Below, piece after piece: positions 7,950 to 9,558 of a stretch of DNA of 9,558 bases. The position numbers and the translations under genes are program-made. The DNA comes from Pseudomonadota bacterium (GTDB lineage Bacteria; Pseudomonadota; Gammaproteobacteria; Enterobacterales; Enterobacteriaceae). Positions within the stretch are counted from its first letter, which is position 1. Each line of letters begins with the position of its first letter. The stretch spans positions 1 through 9,558 of the forward strand of contig JAFACP010000070.1 of assembly GCA_023425455.1 (NCBI GenBank). The letters are read 5' to 3'. The notes below the pieces were generated by a model. It had not been told where the DNA came from, searched no databases, and worked only from the letters and a program-made list of their open reading frames with translations.

Positions 7950-8546
7950 TCAGGACGCAAGTCCCAGTGCGCGTTTGACAGGCCCAAAGCTGCGCCGATG
8001 GTGTTCGGTCGCGCCGTGTTCAGCCAGTTTTTCCAGATGAAAAGCGGTTGGGTACCCTTTGTGTTGGGCAAAACCATATTGCGGGAAAACAATATCCAGC
8101 GCCGCCATTTCGGCGTCACGCGTCACTTTCGCCAGGATAGACGCGGCACTGATTTCCGGTACGCGGCTATCGCCTTTCACCACAGCCATCGCAGGCATCG
8201 GTAATTTCGGGCAGCGGTTACCATCAATCAACACATATTCCGGCGCAATATGCAGCCCAGCGACGGCACGCTGCATCGCCAGCATGGTCGCATGAAGAAT
8301 GTTCAGCTCGTCGATTTCGTGGGGTTCCGCGCGGCCCAGACTCCAGCTCAACGCTTTCTCTTTGATCTCTTCATAGAGCGCCAGACGGCGTTTTTCGCTC
8401 AGCTTTTTGGAATCATTCAGCCCGGCAATCGGGCGCGCCGGGTCAAGGATCACCGCAGCGGTGACGACCGCGCCAACTAACGGCCCGCGTCCGACTTCAT
8501 CCACACCCGCAACCAGCTGCGTGTGCGGATAAACAAATTCGATCAT
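7950..8546 (-). CDS. rnhB: Ribonuclease HII
   Basis: RNase HII cuts the RNA strand of RNA-DNA hybrids and starts ribonucleotide excision repair by nicking at single ribonucleotides in DNA. The 198 residues match E. coli RnhB in length and sequence. The catalytic acids are Asp16 and Glu17 in the DEVGRG signature, Asp108 in IDGNR, and Asp126 in KGDSR. The GYPT motif and the [10 protein letters not shown] tail are also present. The ATG at 8544-8546 overlaps the lpxB TGA as ATGA, pointing to translational coupling. dnaE follows after 36 nt. The adjacency to dnaE fits a replication and repair role, but the linkage is simply the conserved enterobacterial order. Confidence 0.98.
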
Positions 8547-9558
8547 TGTGCTAACTCCAGAACGGCTTGTGCCGCCTGCTCATCGGCATTGCAGCGGATC
8601 TGCTGATGCAGTTCACGGAAGGTATCGTGCATCGCGTGGCTGGTTTTCCCGTTCGCCAACAGCGGTAACAGCGCCGCAGCCAGTTTTTGCGGCTCACACT
8701 CTTCCTGCAATAATTCTTTGACTAACTCTCTGCCCGCCAGCAGATTTGGCAGCGAGACATAATCAGTTTTCACCAGCCGCTTCGCCAACCAGAAGGTAAA
8801 AGGCTTCATGCGATATCCCACCACCATCGGGCATTTCGCCAGCATACACTCCAGGGCTGCCGTACCCGACGCCAGTAGCGCCGCATCGCTGGCGACCATC
8901 GCCTCACGGCCCATCCCATCCAGCAAATGAACTGAAAGGTCTGGCGCGACTTCAGCTTTGATGCGTTCAAACTGCTCGCGGCGTTTGGCATTCACCAGTG
9001 GCACCACGATTTCGAGATCCGGATATGTCTGGCGCAAAAGCTGGGCCGTTTTCAGGAAATCGGCACTAAGCATTTCAACTTCTGCACCACGGCTCCCCGG
9101 TAGCAACGCCAGGCAGTGGGCATCGTGAGGGATCCCCAGCACATCACGGGCGGCATTTTTATCTGGATCTAATGGCATGGCATCAGCCATGGTATGACCG
9201 ATAAAGCGGCACGGTACGTTGTATTTGTCATAAAACGCTTTTTCGAAAGGCAGAAATGCGAGCACCAGATCGGTGGCTCTGCCTATTTTGAAAACACGTT
9301 TCTGTCGCCACGCCCAGACTGACGGACTGACGTAATGAATGGTTTTGATACCCTGCTTTTTGAGGTTACCTTCAAGAGTAATATTGAAGTCAGGCGCATC
9401 AATACCAACAAAAACATCTGGCTTCAGTTCGCCAAAACGCTTTGTCAGATCGGCACGAATATGCAGTAAGCGACGCAGACGACCGAGCACTTCAACAATG
9501 CCCATCACCGCCAGTTCTTCCATTTCGTACCAGGCTTCGCAGCCTTCAGCCTGCATTC
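8543..9558 (-). CDS. lpxB: Lipid-A-disaccharide synthase LpxB, C-terminal part (5' end outside window)
   Basis: LpxB joins UDP-2,3-diacylglucosamine to lipid X, releasing UDP and forming the beta-1,6-linked disaccharide of lipid A. It is a GT-B fold peripheral enzyme at the inner membrane. The frame is open from the right edge to the TGA at 8543-8545 and encodes 337 residues from the first visible Met (9554-9556). That Met corresponds to about residue 46 of the 382-residue E. coli protein, so it is internal and about 45 N-terminal residues lie outside the window. In E. coli numbering Asp98 (IDAPDFN) and Arg201 ([10 protein letters not shown]), both reported important for activity, are present. 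ASGTAALE and the PMVVGYR segment mark the UDP-sugar-binding C-terminal domain. The stop overlaps the rnhB start by 4 nt. The upstream genes (fabZ, lpxA in relatives) should lie just to the right. No unusual residues were seen. Confidence 0.97.

Noticed and set aside
7928..8119. 63-codon minus-strand frame overlapping the end of rnhB
   Set aside because: It is out of frame within rnhB and reaches into the rnhB-dnaE gap; no ribosome binding site and no resemblance to a known protein.
9554..9556. Met codon as a possible lpxB start
   Set aside because: The frame remains open to the window edge and the residue aligns with about position 46 of the E. coli protein; starting here would remove the first strands of the GT-B fold.
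1..9558. Search for a mobile element, CRISPR array, defence or other new system
   Set aside because: All sequence is accounted for by conserved housekeeping genes and gaps of at most 100 bases. No direct repeats, transposase, integrase, tRNA or unusual domain fusions were seen.

Overview
The window is an ordinary, densely packed piece of enterobacterial core chromosome. Every gene lies on the minus strand. In transcription order (high to low coordinate) they are lpxB (5' end missing), rnhB, dnaE, accA, ldcC, yaeR and tilS (3' end missing). The order, the protein lengths (DnaE 1160, AccA 319, RnhB 198 residues) and near-identity with remembered Escherichia coli K-12 proteins place the organism in Enterobacteriaceae. 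TilS and LdcC differ clearly from E. coli, so a relative such as Citrobacter, Enterobacter, Leclercia or Kluyvera is as likely as Escherichia. I cannot name the genus from the sequence alone.

Region 8543-3411 is the end of the long envelope and macromolecular-synthesis cluster. lpxB makes the lipid A disaccharide precursor. Its stop codon overlaps the rnhB start (ATGA), and rnhB encodes RNase HII. dnaE (replicative DNA polymerase III alpha subunit) follows after 36 nt, then accA (acetyl-CoA carboxylase alpha-carboxyltransferase subunit) after 12 nt. A strong rho-independent terminator at about 3414-3442 closes this unit.

Region 3410-1 starts a second unit. Directly behind the terminator is a sigma-S-like -10 element, followed by a short leader with a strong Shine-Dalgarno sequence and a GTG start for ldcC (lysine decarboxylase LdcC). 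Then come yaeR, a small VOC/glyoxalase-fold protein with its own good ribosome binding site, and tilS, the tRNA(Ile) lysidine synthetase. tilS is preceded by a 57-nt gap holding a perfect 7-bp hairpin and no convincing Shine-Dalgarno sequence.

I found no mobile element, CRISPR array, RNA gene, phage remnant or novel system. No gene-free stretch exceeds 100 bases. The more interesting points are small: the terminator/promoter junction before ldcC, an unusual residue in the LdcC cofactor region, the hairpin before tilS, and a gradient in conservation and base composition along the window.
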